Below are positions 1 through 9,744 of a stretch of 64,000 nt of DNA, piece by piece. Under the pieces are notes generated by a model. That model did no database searches. It saw nothing but the letters and a program-made list of their open reading frames with translations, and was not told the origin of the DNA. This DNA is from Fenollaria massiliensis. GTDB taxonomy: Bacteria; Bacillota; Clostridia; Tissierellales; Peptoniphilaceae. The stretch lies in NCBI RefSeq assembly GCF_000312505.2, contig NZ_HG326224.1, positions 124,001 to 188,000 of the forward strand. Direction: 5' to 3'. Numbering within the stretch: the first letter of the stretch is position 1; each line of letters starts with the position of its first letter. The translations under genes were made by a program, and so were the position numbers.

Positions 1-1290
1 TTCATAAATATTTAAATCGCCCACTCTAACAGCAAGTGCTTCTTTTTTAAGTCTTGCACCGTGACATTCAGGGCATTCAATCTCTTCTACATACTCCTCA
101 GTATTATCTCTAATTGCTTGAGACATAGAATTTGTAAGTCTATCCATCATCACAGATAAAACTCCTGGCCATTTTTTGTTAAATTCCTTAGAAGTCTTAG
201 TAAATAGTGAATTATATTTAAATCTTACATTGTAATCAGTACCATTTAGTATATCGTCTATCATCTTCTTAGGTGCCTTATTAAATGGCTCGTCCTCTTT
301 AAAATCATATTTATCTAAAATAAATTTAAATATTTTATAATAATAAGTGCCCTTCTTTGAATTTTTAAATGGTTCTATAACCCCTTCTTCAAGTGAAAGT
401 GAATAGTCTGGTATAACTAAGTCCTTGTCAATACTTCTAAAATATCCTAGACCGTTACATCTCTCGCACATACCAAAGGGACTGTTGAATGAAAATAATC
501 TTGTAGATAGCTCATCGAATGATAAGCCGCAGTCAATACAAGCATACTTTGTTGAATAAGATTTTTCATATAAATCTAAATAATTTATCTTAACAAGTCC
601 ATTAGAATAATGTACTGCAGTCTCAAGCGAGCCTGTAAGTCTCGATAAAATACCATCTTTAATTACAAGTCTGTCTATAACTATGTCTATATCATGTTTC
701 TTATTCTTGTCAATCTCAACTTTATCGCCAATCTCATGCATTTCACCATCTAAGATATATCTAACAAAACCATCTTTTTGAATTTGCTCAAGAACTTTTT
801 TGTGCTGACCCTTTTGTCCTCTAACGATTGGCGCTAAAACATAAATCTTTTGTCCTTCTTTATGGCTCATAATAATGTCAGCAATTTGATCAATTGTTTG
901 TGATGTAATCTTTTTGCCACAGCTTGGGCAATATATTTGGCCAATTCTAGCATATAAAAGTCTTAGGTAATCATAAACTTCTGTAACTGTTCCTACAGTT
1001 GATCTTGGATTGTTACTAGTAGTTTTTTGGTCTATTGATATAGATGGACTAAGTCCGCTTATAAACTCAACATTTGGCTTTGTAGTATTGCCTAAAAACA
1101 TTCTAGCATAACTAGAAAGGCTCTCTACATATCTTCTTTGACCTTCAGCGTATATTGTATCAAAGGCAAGTGATGACTTACCTGAGCCAGAAAGTCCAGT
1201 TATAACCACAAATTTATTTCTTGGTATATCAATATCTAAGTTTTTTAAATTGTTTTCATTGGCACCTCTAATAACTATTTTATTCTCCAA
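1..1290 (-). CDS. uvrA: UvrABC excinuclease subunit A, N-terminal 430 residues (runs off the window)
   Basis: Damage-recognition ATPase of nucleotide excision repair. It works in the cytoplasm with UvrB, encoded just upstream. The reading frame is open from a TTG at 1290 to base 1, so only the first 430 residues are present. Visible are the Walker A loop GLSGSGKSS near residues 32-40, the following SYARMFLG stretch, a CPSCGKK zinc motif around residue 120, a second CxxC pair (CERCNG) around residue 275, and CPECHGARL near residue 410. The TTG start lies inside the last codons of uvrB (11 bp overlap), which implies coupled translation. A GGAG-type site sits upstream within uvrB. I see no later start that would keep the N-terminal ATPase motif complete. 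The family assignment is secure; the start is inferred. Confidence 0.95.
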   Translation of the reverse strand, partial: MENKIVIRGANENNLKNLDIDIPRNKFVVITGLSGSGKSSLAFDTIYAEGQRRYVESLSSYARMFLGNTTKPNVEFISGLSPSISIDQKTTSNNPRSTVGTVTEVYDYLRLLYARIGQIYCPSCGKKITSQTIDQIADIIMSHKEGQKIYVLAPIVRGQKGQHKKVLEQIQKDGFVRYILDGEMHEIGDKVEIDKNKKHDIDIVIDRLVIKDGILSRLTGSLETAVHYSNGLVKINYLDLYEKSYSTKYACIDCGLSFDELSTRLFSFNSPFGMCERCNGLGYFRSIDKDLVIPDYSLSLEEGVIEPFKNSKKGTYYYKIFKFILDKYDFKEDEPFNKAPKKMIDDILNGTDYNVRFKYNSLFTKTSKEFNKKWPGVLSVMMDRLTNSMSQAIRDNTEEYVEEIECPECHGARLKKEALAVRVGDLNIYE

Positions 1291-3247
1291 TGAATAACTC
1301 CTCCTTCTTCAATTCTTCAATCATATCTCTATATTTAGCAGCTTCTTCGAAATTTAAATCCTTAGCTGCCTTATTCATCTTCGTCTTAAGTTTCTTTATC
1401 TTATCTTGAACGCCTTTGGCGCTATAAGTATATTTTTCGCCCTCATCCATCGCTTTAGTTACTTCAATAACATCTCTAATGGATTTTTTAATAGTCATAG
1501 GCGTTATATTATTATCTTCATTGTATTTCATCTGTATCTTTCTTCTTCTAGATGTTTCATTAATAGCATTCTCCATAGACTTAGTTATAGTATCAGCATA
1601 CATAATAACTAATCCGTTTGAGTTTCTCGCAGTTCTTCCTGCAGTTTGAACTAAAGACGTTTCACTACGTAGGAAGCCTTCTTTGTCAGCGTCAAGTATA
1701 GCTACTAAAGATACTTCTGGCAAATCCAGTCCTTCTCTAAGAAGGTTTATTCCGACTAAGCAGTCAAATTTTTTCTCCCTTAAATCCTTTATAATCTGCA
1801 TTCTATCTATCGCTGTGACATCTGAGTGCATATAAGTAACATTGATTCCTAATTGATCAAGATACTTAGTTAAGTCCTCAGCCATCTTCTTAGTAAGTGT
1901 TGTGATTAAAACTCTTTCATCTTTTTTAGCTCTAATTCTAATTTCTTTTATTAAATCATCAATTTGACCCTTAGTTGGCCTTACTTCTATAAGTGGATCA
2001 AGTAATCCAGTTGGCCTAATAACTTGTTCTACTGTATTTTTAGACCTCTCTAGCTCATATTGAGCAGGCGTTGCGCTGACATATATAACCTGATTCATCA
2101 TAGATTCAAACTCAGCGAATTTAAGAGGTCTATTGTCAAGTGCGCTCGGTAGTCTAAATCCATAATCAACTAGAGAAGTTTTTCTTGATCTATCTCCCTC
2201 GTACATCGCTCTTATTTGCAGCACACTTACATGTGACTCATCTATAAAAGTTATAAAATCCTTTGGAAAGTAGTCTATCAAAGTATATGGCCTTGATCCG
2301 GGCTTTCTTTGTGATAAGTGTCTTGAATAATTTTCTATGCCTGAGCAAAAACCAATTTCATTGAGCATTTCCAAATCATAATTAGTTCTCTCTTTTAACC
2401 TTTGTTCCTCAACCAATTTGCCGTGCTCATGAAGCCACTTAAGTCTATCATCTAGCTCAAGCTTAATGCTTTCAATAGCTTTTTTAACTTTATCATCTGT
2501 TGTCGCATAGTGAGACGCTGGGAATATTGATACATGCACTCTAGTGCCAATAATTTCTCCAGTTAATGAATCTATTTCAAGAATTTTGTCAATCTCATCG
2601 CCAAAGAACTCAATTCTAAATGCATTAGTCTTTTCTGATGCTGGGAATATATCAAGTATATCTCCCCTAACTCTAAATGTACCTCTGATAAAATTTATGT
2701 CATTTCTAACGTATTGTATACTAATTAATTTTTTAATTACATCATCTCTAGAAATTTGCATCTCAGGTCTGAGTGATACCATCAGCTTCTCATAATCAAT
2801 AGGATCACCAAGACCATATATACATGAAACGGACGCAACAATGATTACATCTTTTCTTTCAAATAAAGCGGCTGTTGCAGAGTGTCTTAACTCATCTATA
2901 TCATCATTGATCTGACTATCCTTAGCGATATAGGTGTCAGTTGCTGCTACATAAGCCTCTGGTTGATAATAATCATAGTAACTTATAAAGAACTCGACTG
3001 AGTTATCAGGAAAAAACTCTTTAAACTCACTGTATAACTGATATGCAAGAGTCTTATTATGTGCAATGACTAAAGCTGGTCTTTGTGTTTCTTTAATTAT
3101 ATTTGCCATAGTAAAAGTTTTGCCAGAGCCTGTTACGCCCAGCAAAACTTGATCCTTATATCCTTTTTTTATTCCATCAGACAGTGACTCTATCGCTTTT
3201 GGTTGATCACCAGTAGGAGTATATTCTGATTTTAGATTGAATTTCAC
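1280..3247 (-). CDS. uvrB: UvrABC excinuclease subunit B
   Basis: Helicase-like subunit that receives damaged DNA from UvrA and positions UvrC for incision. It has 655 residues, normal for the family. The Walker A motif GVTGSGKT lies at about 37-44. The beta-hairpin region [11 protein letters not shown] lies near 90-100, and the helicase motifs with GRTARN near 540. A C-terminal UVR domain (about 620-650) contacts UvrC. It starts with GTG, and that start overlaps the stop of the upstream lipoprotein gene by one base. Its own end overlaps the uvrA start, so lipoprotein-uvrB-uvrA looks translationally coupled. No LexA/DinR box is visible immediately upstream because the gene is internal to a longer transcript. 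Confidence 0.98.
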   Translation of the reverse strand: MKFNLKSEYTPTGDQPKAIESLSDGIKKGYKDQVLLGVTGSGKTFTMANIIKETQRPALVIAHNKTLAYQLYSEFKEFFPDNSVEFFISYYDYYQPEAYVAATDTYIAKDSQINDDIDELRHSATAALFERKDVIIVASVSCIYGLGDPIDYEKLMVSLRPEMQISRDDVIKKLISIQYVRNDINFIRGTFRVRGDILDIFPASEKTNAFRIEFFGDEIDKILEIDSLTGEIIGTRVHVSIFPASHYATTDDKVKKAIESIKLELDDRLKWLHEHGKLVEEQRLKERTNYDLEMLNEIGFCSGIENYSRHLSQRKPGSRPYTLIDYFPKDFITFIDESHVSVLQIRAMYEGDRSRKTSLVDYGFRLPSALDNRPLKFAEFESMMNQVIYVSATPAQYELERSKNTVEQVIRPTGLLDPLIEVRPTKGQIDDLIKEIRIRAKKDERVLITTLTKKMAEDLTKYLDQLGINVTYMHSDVTAIDRMQIIKDLREKKFDCLVGINLLREGLDLPEVSLVAILDADKEGFLRSETSLVQTAGRTARNSNGLVIMYADTITKSMENAINETSRRRKIQMKYNEDNNITPMTIKKSIRDVIEVTKAMDEGEKYTYSAKGVQDKIKKLKTKMNKAAKDLNFEEAAKYRDMIEELKKEELFIGE

Positions 3248-4848
3248 TATATATCACCCTTGCTAATATCTATCTCATAAATTATCCTCTTTGTATAGTT
3301 CTTGTCTATAACCTTAGTGCTCTTAAATAATTTCTTTAAATCATTTGTTAAATATAAATTTAAATTGTCCACGTTTTCAAAAAGGACTTCCTCTTTAAAA
3401 TTATTATCCAATTTGTGCAATATTAAATCATAAGACTCGTGATTTATATCTTTTTTTGCTAAAATATAGTCATCATTAATTTTTTTAATGTATGAATAAT
3501 CACCTTTAATTATCATCTTGTAAAATCTTTCGCTTAAATTATAAGTATATAGGCTTATGCCTTCAACTTTATTATCACTTCTATAAACAAAAGAATTATC
3601 ATCAGCGTAATAATAATTTTCTACCTCATCAATGAAGTCATAATCCTCAAAATCTTTAGTGATGTATAGCATTTGATTTACATCATACTTTGATAAATAT
3701 ACATAATAACCGTTGATGTACGAAGCTTTTATGATATTATCTTCAGCACTAAACAATTCTAGATAATTATCGTCATTAATATCAAAGTCATATAGCTTTG
3801 TTATATTTGCTTCAGCTTTGCTAATAACTAATAAAGAACTCTCGCTCTTAAAGCTTGCATCTATAACATTTACATCGTTTTTATATTCAATAAACTTATA
3901 TTCATCTTTGCTAGCAAAATAAACTACACTACGTAAATCTGATGAAGTATCTTTATAATTTATAATTATGTCGTCGTTCTTATTATTTTTGTAAATAGAT
4001 TTGATTGAACCATCAAAAGATAAAATTTTCTTAGATTTTTGCTTTTTAGTGCTATAGATATATATATTATTTGTCTCGTTAGATTTTTTGTTGTAATAAA
4101 TAGCCTTTTCTGTGTTAAGCGCGAAAATATTGCCATTGCCAATAAATTTTGATATATCGTCTTCATTTATAGCTAGTACTTTACCTTCATTGGCATCAAA
4201 ATCTATGCTAATATTTTTTATTGGATGCTCATAATCACTCTTATCATAGACAAACTTATACTTTATTTGCCAAATAGGTTTATCTATATAAACTAATTCC
4301 GCTGAATCTGGTAGGTTCGTAATTAAATTATACTTTTGCTTAACAAAATTTATTGCATTATCCTTAGTGTATTTTATATCTATAGTTTTAATATTTTCTT
4401 TGTCAATAACAAAGTCATCCGCTTCAATGTCTTGTGGAAGCTTTTTAAGAAGTTTAATGCTTATATATGGCGCACAAACATTCTTAGAGCTTTTCTTAGA
4501 AGAAAGCGTAATATGAAACTTACCTTTTTTGTAAATAAGAGAGGAAACCTCTATATCATCAGTTAAGCATGGCTTAATTACCATGCTTAATAATGAAGTA
4601 TCGTTTTTATCAATTTCAACCCTGTCATTTTGCACATCAATTTCTTTTAAATAATTGATTTTTCTAAGTACAAAAGCAAGCTCTTTATTTTCACTTAATT
4701 CAATCTCTTCTCCTTCTTCTATAGGAGAATCAATGTCATCAAAGCTATAGCTCTTGTCGTTGTCCTTGATAAATAGTGGACCATTTGAACAAGCGCTTAA
4801 TAAAATTATTGAGATAAATATAATTAATAAAGATATATTTTTTCTCAT
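3247..4848 (-). CDS. Uncharacterised lipoprotein with a PepSY-like segment
   Basis: A 533-residue exported protein. A short basic N-terminus and hydrophobic stretch end in the lipobox LLSAC, with the lipidated Cys at about residue 20, so it should be anchored on the outer face of the membrane. Residues about 155-235 resemble a PepSY-type unit: an IWQIKYKF strand followed by a [10 protein letters not shown] strand. The C-terminal half is a run of short strands rich in Tyr, Asp and Asn that could form a beta-propeller. I do not recognise a named family and assign no function. The gene ends one base into uvrB and starts 9 bp after the YdbC-like gene, so it is part of the ftsE-to-uvrA run. Its ribosome site is weak. 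Confidence 0.75.
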   Translation of the reverse strand: MRKNISLLIIFISIILLSACSNGPLFIKDNDKSYSFDDIDSPIEEGEEIELSENKELAFVLRKINYLKEIDVQNDRVEIDKNDTSLLSMVIKPCLTDDIEVSSLIYKKGKFHITLSSKKSSKNVCAPYISIKLLKKLPQDIEADDFVIDKENIKTIDIKYTKDNAINFVKQKYNLITNLPDSAELVYIDKPIWQIKYKFVYDKSDYEHPIKNISIDFDANEGKVLAINEDDISKFIGNGNIFALNTEKAIYYNKKSNETNNIYIYSTKKQKSKKILSFDGSIKSIYKNNKNDDIIINYKDTSSDLRSVVYFASKDEYKFIEYKNDVNVIDASFKSESSLLVISKAEANITKLYDFDINDDNYLELFSAEDNIIKASYINGYYVYLSKYDVNQMLYITKDFEDYDFIDEVENYYYADDNSFVYRSDNKVEGISLYTYNLSERFYKMIIKGDYSYIKKINDDYILAKKDINHESYDLILHKLDNNFKEEVLFENVDNLNLYLTNDLKKLFKSTKVIDKNYTKRIIYEIDISKGDI

Positions 4849-4857
4849 CTAATTAAT

Positions 4858-5118
4858 TTATATTTCTTCGTCTTCGCTAGACTCATCATCTGAGCCTAAG
4901 TCTATATCATTTAATAAATCTCTTAATTTTCTTGCTTCAGCGTGTGTTAGCGATATACCCTTTCCCATCCTGCTGTGATCTTCTTTCCAGTTTCTTATGT
5001 CAACTTTGCCGTCAGCACCGTTCCATGAAATAACATTCACTTCTTTAACCATGCCTCTGCCATTATTAGAAAATTCTCCTAATTGTTCTAGTATTTCGTA
5101 TTCAAAATCTTTTGCCAT
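4858..5118 (-). CDS. YdbC/PC4-like single-stranded-nucleic-acid-binding protein
   Basis: A small 86-residue protein of the YdbC family, related in fold to the transcription coactivator PC4, known in lactococci as a single-stranded nucleic-acid-binding protein. Seen here are the family signatures EILEQLGEFSNNGRG, ISWNGADGKVDIRNW and GKGISLTHAEARKLRDLL, followed by a very acidic tail from about residue 75. It lies between ctpA and the lipoprotein-uvrB-uvrA genes with gaps of about 10 bp. A role near DNA repair is an attractive inference, but only position supports it. A GGAGAG site precedes the ATG. Confidence 0.85.
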   Translation of the reverse strand: MAKDFEYEILEQLGEFSNNGRGMVKEVNVISWNGADGKVDIRNWKEDHSRMGKGISLTHAEARKLRDLLNDIDLGSDDESSEDEEI

Positions 5119-5128
5119 TTTAACTCTC

Positions 5129-6361
5129 CTATTTATTTAATATTTCTATAGCTTTTTGTATTTGATTATCTTTTGCAAGATTATCTATAGATATAGTTTT
5201 TACTTCTTTATTTAATTCTACTTTAATATCTGGGGCTATGCCCTTGCCATGTATATTAACTCCACTTGGTGTGTAATATGCACTTGTTGTTAGCTTTAAG
5301 CCTTCTCCATCCGGCATATTGAAAACTGTTTGAACTATGCCTTTACCAAATGTTTGCGTACCGATTATAGTAGCTCTCTTTCTGTCTTTAAGTGCCCCAG
5401 CAACTATTTCTGAAGCTGATGCAGAGCCTTTGTTGACAAGAACAGCTATCTTGATATCATCTGCGCCCTTAGTTGCGTTTATTGTTTCCTTGTTGTTTTG
5501 CTTATCAAGTGTGTACATTATTAGTCCACCATCAAGAAAAGTGTTAACTACTTGTGTTGATGTTGTTAATAGTCCTCCTGGATTATTTCTTAAATCAAGT
5601 ATAAGTTTTTTCATGCCTTGTTTTTTAAGCTCTTTGTATTGCTTGTCAAAATCATTATATGTTGGTGTATCAAAACCTGATATACTTATATAGCCAATAT
5701 TATCTTTTAAAAGCTTTGATGAGACAGTTTGTACTTTTATAATCTCTCTGACTATTTCAAAGTCAATAAATTTAGCTTTGCCATTCTCATCTCTTCTAAG
5801 TACTGTTATTTTAACCTTTTCGCCAGGTTTCCCTCTCATAATCTTAACAGCATCATCCATCTTATCAGCAGTAAAATCTTTTCCATTAATCTTTATAATC
5901 TTATCATCAGTTTTTAATCCTGCTCTATCTGCTGGAGTGCCTTTCATTGGAGCAACAACTGTGATTAAGTTGTCATCTATGGATCCGCTGACGTATATGC
6001 CAAGTCCAGCAAACTCTCCATCAGTCTCTTCGTTGAATTTTTTGTATTCATCTTCAGTCATATAGTATGAGTATGGATCTTTTAAGCTATTTACAGCTCC
6101 TTTTAGCATACCTATAAGAACGTCGTAATCATCAGCTTTCTTATAGTAGTTTTTATCTATCATACGCTTTACTTCATTTATTCTTTCTAATACGTATTCA
6201 TCATTAATTTTTTTACTTGACTTCTCATTATCATCTTTTTTTGCAATAATCTTCTTATCAGCAAGTTTTTGGCTAGAATTACCAAGGTTATATGAAATAA
6301 CATTGCTAGTTAAAAATAATGCTAAGACCAATATCGTTATTAGTATCTTTTTTAATTTCAT
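5129..6361 (-). CDS. C-terminal processing peptidase, S41 family (CtpA/CtpB type)
   Basis: An exported serine protease with a single N-terminal membrane anchor, a PDZ domain (about 100-195) and an S41 catalytic domain. With the chosen start, the catalytic pair is the Ser of the GSASASEI motif (about 315) and the Lys of TFGKG (about 340); the 25-residue spacing is that of CtpA/CtpB proteases. I prefer the second in-frame ATG, at 6361. The first, at 6373, lies within the ribosome site GGAGG that serves the second. The upstream neighbours ftsE, ftsX and an EnvC-like wall hydrolase activator suggest it processes proteins involved in division-linked wall remodelling. That role is inference. Confidence 0.93.
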   Translation of the reverse strand: MKLKKILITILVLALFLTSNVISYNLGNSSQKLADKKIIAKKDDNEKSSKKINDEYVLERINEVKRMIDKNYYKKADDYDVLIGMLKGAVNSLKDPYSYYMTEDEYKKFNEETDGEFAGLGIYVSGSIDDNLITVVAPMKGTPADRAGLKTDDKIIKINGKDFTADKMDDAVKIMRGKPGEKVKITVLRRDENGKAKFIDFEIVREIIKVQTVSSKLLKDNIGYISISGFDTPTYNDFDKQYKELKKQGMKKLILDLRNNPGGLLTTSTQVVNTFLDGGLIMYTLDKQNNKETINATKGADDIKIAVLVNKGSASASEIVAGALKDRKRATIIGTQTFGKGIVQTVFNMPDGEGLKLTTSAYYTPSGVNIHGKGIAPDIKVELNKEVKTISIDNLAKDNQIQKAIEILNK

Positions 6362-6372
6362 TGTATCCTCCA

Positions 6373-7492
6373 TTATTTAACCCAATTAATAGGGTTTGTG
6401 AAATTACCGTTCTTTCTTACTTCAAAGTGCAAGTGCGCTCCTGTTGAAAATCCAGTTGATCCAACTTTTGCTATCGCTTGACCCTTAGTAACTTTTGCTC
6501 CTTTGCTTTTTAAAAGTCTTGAGCAATGCGCATAACCTGTAACTATCTTTCCACCGTGGTCAACTAAGATTAAGTTACCATATCCACCATACTTGCCAGC
6601 GAAGATAACCGTACCGCTTGCTGCAGCAACAATATTTGTTCCAGTAGGTGCAGGTATATCTATACCCGAGTGTAATCTTCTTATATTAAGTATAGGATGT
6701 GTTCTATAGCCATAGCCAGAACTGATTCTTGTATAACCTGGTAGTGGCCAGCCAAGTTTACCTCCTACAAATTTCTTAGTACTTGATTGAAGTTTAAGTA
6801 TTTGTGCACTAAGATTTCTAGAATCTCTTTCTAATTTTGCAAGACTCTTCTTGGCTTTTTCTATATCATTTTTTTAATATAGTAAATTGTTTTTCTTGTT
6901 CTATCTTTAATTTTGAAACTTCATCTTTTTGACTTGATAGTTTATTTTTATTTTGAACTTGAGTCGTTTTTAGATTTTCTAATGTAGTTTTTATCTTGAC
7001 AATGTTGTCAACTTCGCCTTCTATGCTCTCTATAAGCTTCTTATCCCTCTTAGCCATCTTTTGAACCATGTTTTTCTTGGACAAATAATCATCTAAAGAT
7101 TTTGATGAAAGAAGTACTGTAACATAGTTATCGTCACTGTTCATATACATGCTTCTAAGTCTTTTTCTGAATAAAGAATCATTTTCTTTTAATCTTTCTT
7201 TAGCATCTTCAAGCTCAGAACTTTTTTGAGCTATCTTTTTGTCGGTATCAATTATGGCAGTATTAAGATTAACAATGCTAGTATTAAGTATTGATATATT
7301 GTTACCATATTTTAATATGGTGTTATATACGCTTGTAGACTCTTTTTGTTTTATATTAATCTCAGTTTTAGTATCTTTTATCTTCTTGTCAATATTTTTC
7401 TTTTTGTTCTTTAGCTTTCCTGCTGCAAAAACACTTTGAAAGCTTAGAATTATGATCAATAAAACAATAATAAATCTCTTTCTATTAAACAA
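6373..7492 (-). pseudogene. EnvC-like murein hydrolase activator / M23 peptidase, interrupted by a +1 frameshift
   Basis: Two frames together make one typical protein of about 372 residues. Residues 1-208 carry a signal peptide and a long coiled coil, ending at a TGA at 6866-6868. The M23 (LytM) domain continues in another frame down to the TAA at 6373-6375. That part has HxxxD as HSGID, the terminal HxH as HLHFEV, and GYGYRTHP between strands. The frames meet at seven A residues (6869-6875, minus strand); six would restore one frame. No usable start codon exists for the M23 part alone. It starts at a TTG with an AGGTGA site. FtsEX normally controls exactly such an activator, and ftsX ends 9 bp upstream, so a working gene is expected. 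Sequencing error, true inactivation and slippage remain possible. M23 subdivision (active enzyme or activator) is not settled. Confidence 0.85.
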
Positions 7493-7500
7493 AAAATCAC

Positions 7501-8400
7501 CTATACTTTCAATAACTTCTTCAATGAACCAATGCTGCCAAGCATACCAATACCTACAGCTAATGTAATAAATATTATGCTGAAGTCATCTAATATACTC
7601 TCTGGACTTACAATTGCCTCGTTAAGTAGGCTGCTATTTGAAACTACAATGTATTCGTAGATGTATGAGTAGCCAAATTTCACTACCATTATAGCTAGTA
7701 CAGCTGCAATAAGGCCAATCAATATACCTTCAAAAACATAAGGGCCTGTAATGTAGCTATTTGTAGCCCCAACATATTTCATTATCTCAATTTCTTTCTT
7801 TCTTGAACTAATTGATAATTTTATAGTATTTGATATTAAAAATATTGATATAAATATCAAAGCTACAATCAAACCAAAGCCACCTATTTGCATATACTTA
7901 GATATTTTAAGTAGATGAACTACTTCCTCAGATAAGAATCTTACATCCTCAACACCTGGTATGAGCTTTATATTAGCTGCAACATCGTTTATCTTTTCTA
8001 TATCTTCAACGTTAACTTTAAAAGCATTTGGAAGCGGATTATCTTCTTTGTATTCCTCCAATAAATAGCTTTTGTTCTCCCATTGTTCAAACATACTTTC
8101 AAGGCCTTCATCTTTTGATATAAATTTTACGTTTTTTACCCCGTCTATATCCTTAATCTTGCCTTCAAGTTCCTTAATTCCCGCATCATCAACGCCATCT
8201 AGTAAGAATACCTTAACTTCATTTATCTTTTCTTTAGTATCGCCAACAACTTTATTTACACTTAAAACTATTATTAATACAGTTGAAAGTATTAATAAAA
8301 CCGACAATATTGATATTATCGATGCAAAAGCCATGCTAAAGTGTCTTGCTATCCCTTTAAAACCATCTTTTATAATATTTATCAATTCTCTAGATTTCAC
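7501..8400 (-). CDS. ftsX: Cell-division ABC transporter permease FtsX
   Basis: Integral membrane partner of FtsE. Together they transmit the state of the division ring to an extracellular murein hydrolase activator. About 299 residues with the family layout: one N-terminal membrane helix, a large extracellular domain (about 45-155), then three more helices (about 165-185, 215-240, 265-290). The motif SISSRKKEIEIMKYVGAT is typical. I chose a GTG start at 8400, 11 bp inside ftsE, because AGGTGG stands 8-9 bp before it and family members begin close to the equivalent residue. The longest frame would begin at 8433. Confidence 0.95.
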   Translation of the reverse strand: MKSRELINIIKDGFKGIARHFSMAFASIISILSVLLILSTVLIIVLSVNKVVGDTKEKINEVKVFLLDGVDDAGIKELEGKIKDIDGVKNVKFISKDEGLESMFEQWENKSYLLEEYKEDNPLPNAFKVNVEDIEKINDVAANIKLIPGVEDVRFLSEEVVHLLKISKYMQIGGFGLIVALIFISIFLISNTIKLSISSRKKEIEIMKYVGATNSYITGPYVFEGILIGLIAAVLAIMVVKFGYSYIYEYIVVSNSSLLNEAIVSPESILDDFSIIFITLAVGIGMLGSIGSLKKLLKV

Positions 8401-9073
8401 AGTAATACCCACCTTCATACATATCACTAACAACGCTTCCGTGGTTTAAAGTGATTACTCTTTTCTTCATCTCGTCAACTATGTTTTTAGCATGTGTCGC
8501 CATGACTATGGGTGTGCCTCTATTGTTAATGTCTTGCAATAGATTCATTATCTCCCATGCAGTATCTGAGTCAAGGTTACCTGTTGGTTCATCTGCGATG
8601 ATAACATCAGGTTTATTAACCAAGGCTCTAGCAATGGCTGTCCTTTGGCACTCTCCACCAGATAACTGATGAGGGTAAGATTTTGCTTTATCACTTAAGC
8701 CAACCATGCTTAGTATAATTGGCACACTTCTTCTAATCTCTCTAGGTTTCTTGCCAATGATTTCCATAGCAAATGAAACGTTCTCATAAACAGTTTTATT
8801 AGGCAAAAGTCTAAAATCTTGAAAAACAACGCCTATATATCTTCTGATATAAGGTATCTTTCTATTGCTAACATCTGTAATATCTTCGTTATTTAAATAT
8901 ATCTTGCCGCTTGTGGGCCTAATCTCTTTTAATATTAATTTAGTTAAAGTTGACTTACCTGCTCCAGATGGTCCTATTAAAAATACAAACTCACCCGGTT
9001 TTATATGTAAGTTTATATCGTTTAGAGCAAGGACTTCACCATACTTTTTACTAACGTTTTCTAATCTAATCAA
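8390..9073 (-). CDS. ftsE: Cell-division ATP-binding protein FtsE
   Basis: Cytoplasmic ATPase of the FtsEX complex. Walker A is GPSGAGKST, the ABC signature is LSGGECQR, and Walker B is VIIADEPT. About 227 residues. The most likely start is TTG at 9073, giving a protein that begins with an IRLENVSKKY stretch as in relatives, with AGAGGTG 8 bp upstream. An ATG at 9094 would add seven unfamiliar residues that cover the ribosome site. It is the first gene of the minus-strand run down to uvrA and is divergent from the folate gene at 9169. Confidence 0.95.
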   Translation of the reverse strand: MIRLENVSKKYGEVLALNDINLHIKPGEFVFLIGPSGAGKSTLTKLILKEIRPTSGKIYLNNEDITDVSNRKIPYIRRYIGVVFQDFRLLPNKTVYENVSFAMEIIGKKPREIRRSVPIILSMVGLSDKAKSYPHQLSGGECQRTAIARALVNKPDVIIADEPTGNLDSDTAWEIMNLLQDINNRGTPIVMATHAKNIVDEMKKRVITLNHGSVVSDMYEGGYYCEI

Positions 9074-9105
9074 AAAAATAACACCTCTTGTCATTTATAT
9101 TCATT

Positions 9106-9135
9106 TTGTGGTAAAATATACATATATATTATAAT
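9106..9135 (+). promoter_or_regulatory. Putative promoter for the cyclo-ligase/CofE-like pair
   Basis: TTGTGG at 9106-9111, an 18 bp spacer and a perfect TATAAT at 9130-9135, then 33 bp to the TTG start at 9169, with AAAGGGGG as ribosome site. The AT-rich divergent gap also has to hold the ftsE promoter on the other strand, which I could not place with confidence. Confidence 0.55.
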
Positions 9136-9168
9136 ACAAAACAGATAAAAAATAAAGGGGGAATTTCT

Positions 9169-9744
9169 TTGAATAAGAAAACACTAAGATCTCAGCTCTT
9201 AGAGATAAGAAACAATATCTCCGAAACAGATAGAATTAATAAATCAAAGATAATTATTGATAAATTGATGGCGACTCATGAATATAAAAACGCTACTAAT
9301 ATCATGGCTTTCGCAAGCTTTGGCACTGAAGTTAATACTCATGACTTTATAAAGACAGCGCTTAGTAGCGGCAAGAGAATTATCTTACCTATTTCAATAA
9401 AAGAAGATAGAAGCCTTTTTTTACAAGAAATTACAAATTTTGATGAATTAAAACCATCGACTTATGGTATACTAGAACCGGAGAAGAAAGAAAATTTCGA
9501 TAGAAAAAAACTCGACTTAGTTATAGTTCCTGGTGTTGCCTTTGATCACAGAGGCTTTAGGATGGGCTATGGCGGCGGTTACTACGACAGATTCCTAGCT
9601 TCTCTTGATAAAAGAACTAAGATCGTTGCTATAAATTTTGAAGAGCTTTATGTATATAGAGTTGTTATTAGTAGATTCGATATGAAGGTTCCTGTTCTTA
9701 TAACAGATAGAAAAATTAGAAATTTCCAAAGGAGAGTATTATGA
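9169..9744 (+). CDS. 5-formyltetrahydrofolate cyclo-ligase
   Basis: ATP-dependent conversion of 5-formyl-THF to 5,10-methenyl-THF, a salvage step in one-carbon metabolism. 191 residues, normal length. Visible are the ATP-binding C-terminal motif RMGYGGGYYDRFL (about 128-140), the preceding VPGVAFD, and an N-terminal basic segment with the substrate-binding region. The start is TTG with a strong AAAGGGGG site 8 bp upstream. The stop overlaps the next start as ATGA, so the CofE-like protein is translationally coupled. That suggests the two products act in related chemistry. Confidence 0.95.
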   Translation: MNKKTLRSQLLEIRNNISETDRINKSKIIIDKLMATHEYKNATNIMAFASFGTEVNTHDFIKTALSSGKRIILPISIKEDRSLFLQEITNFDELKPSTYGILEPEKKENFDRKKLDLVIVPGVAFDHRGFRMGYGGGYYDRFLASLDKRTKIVAINFEELYVYRVVISRFDMKVPVLITDRKIRNFQRRVL

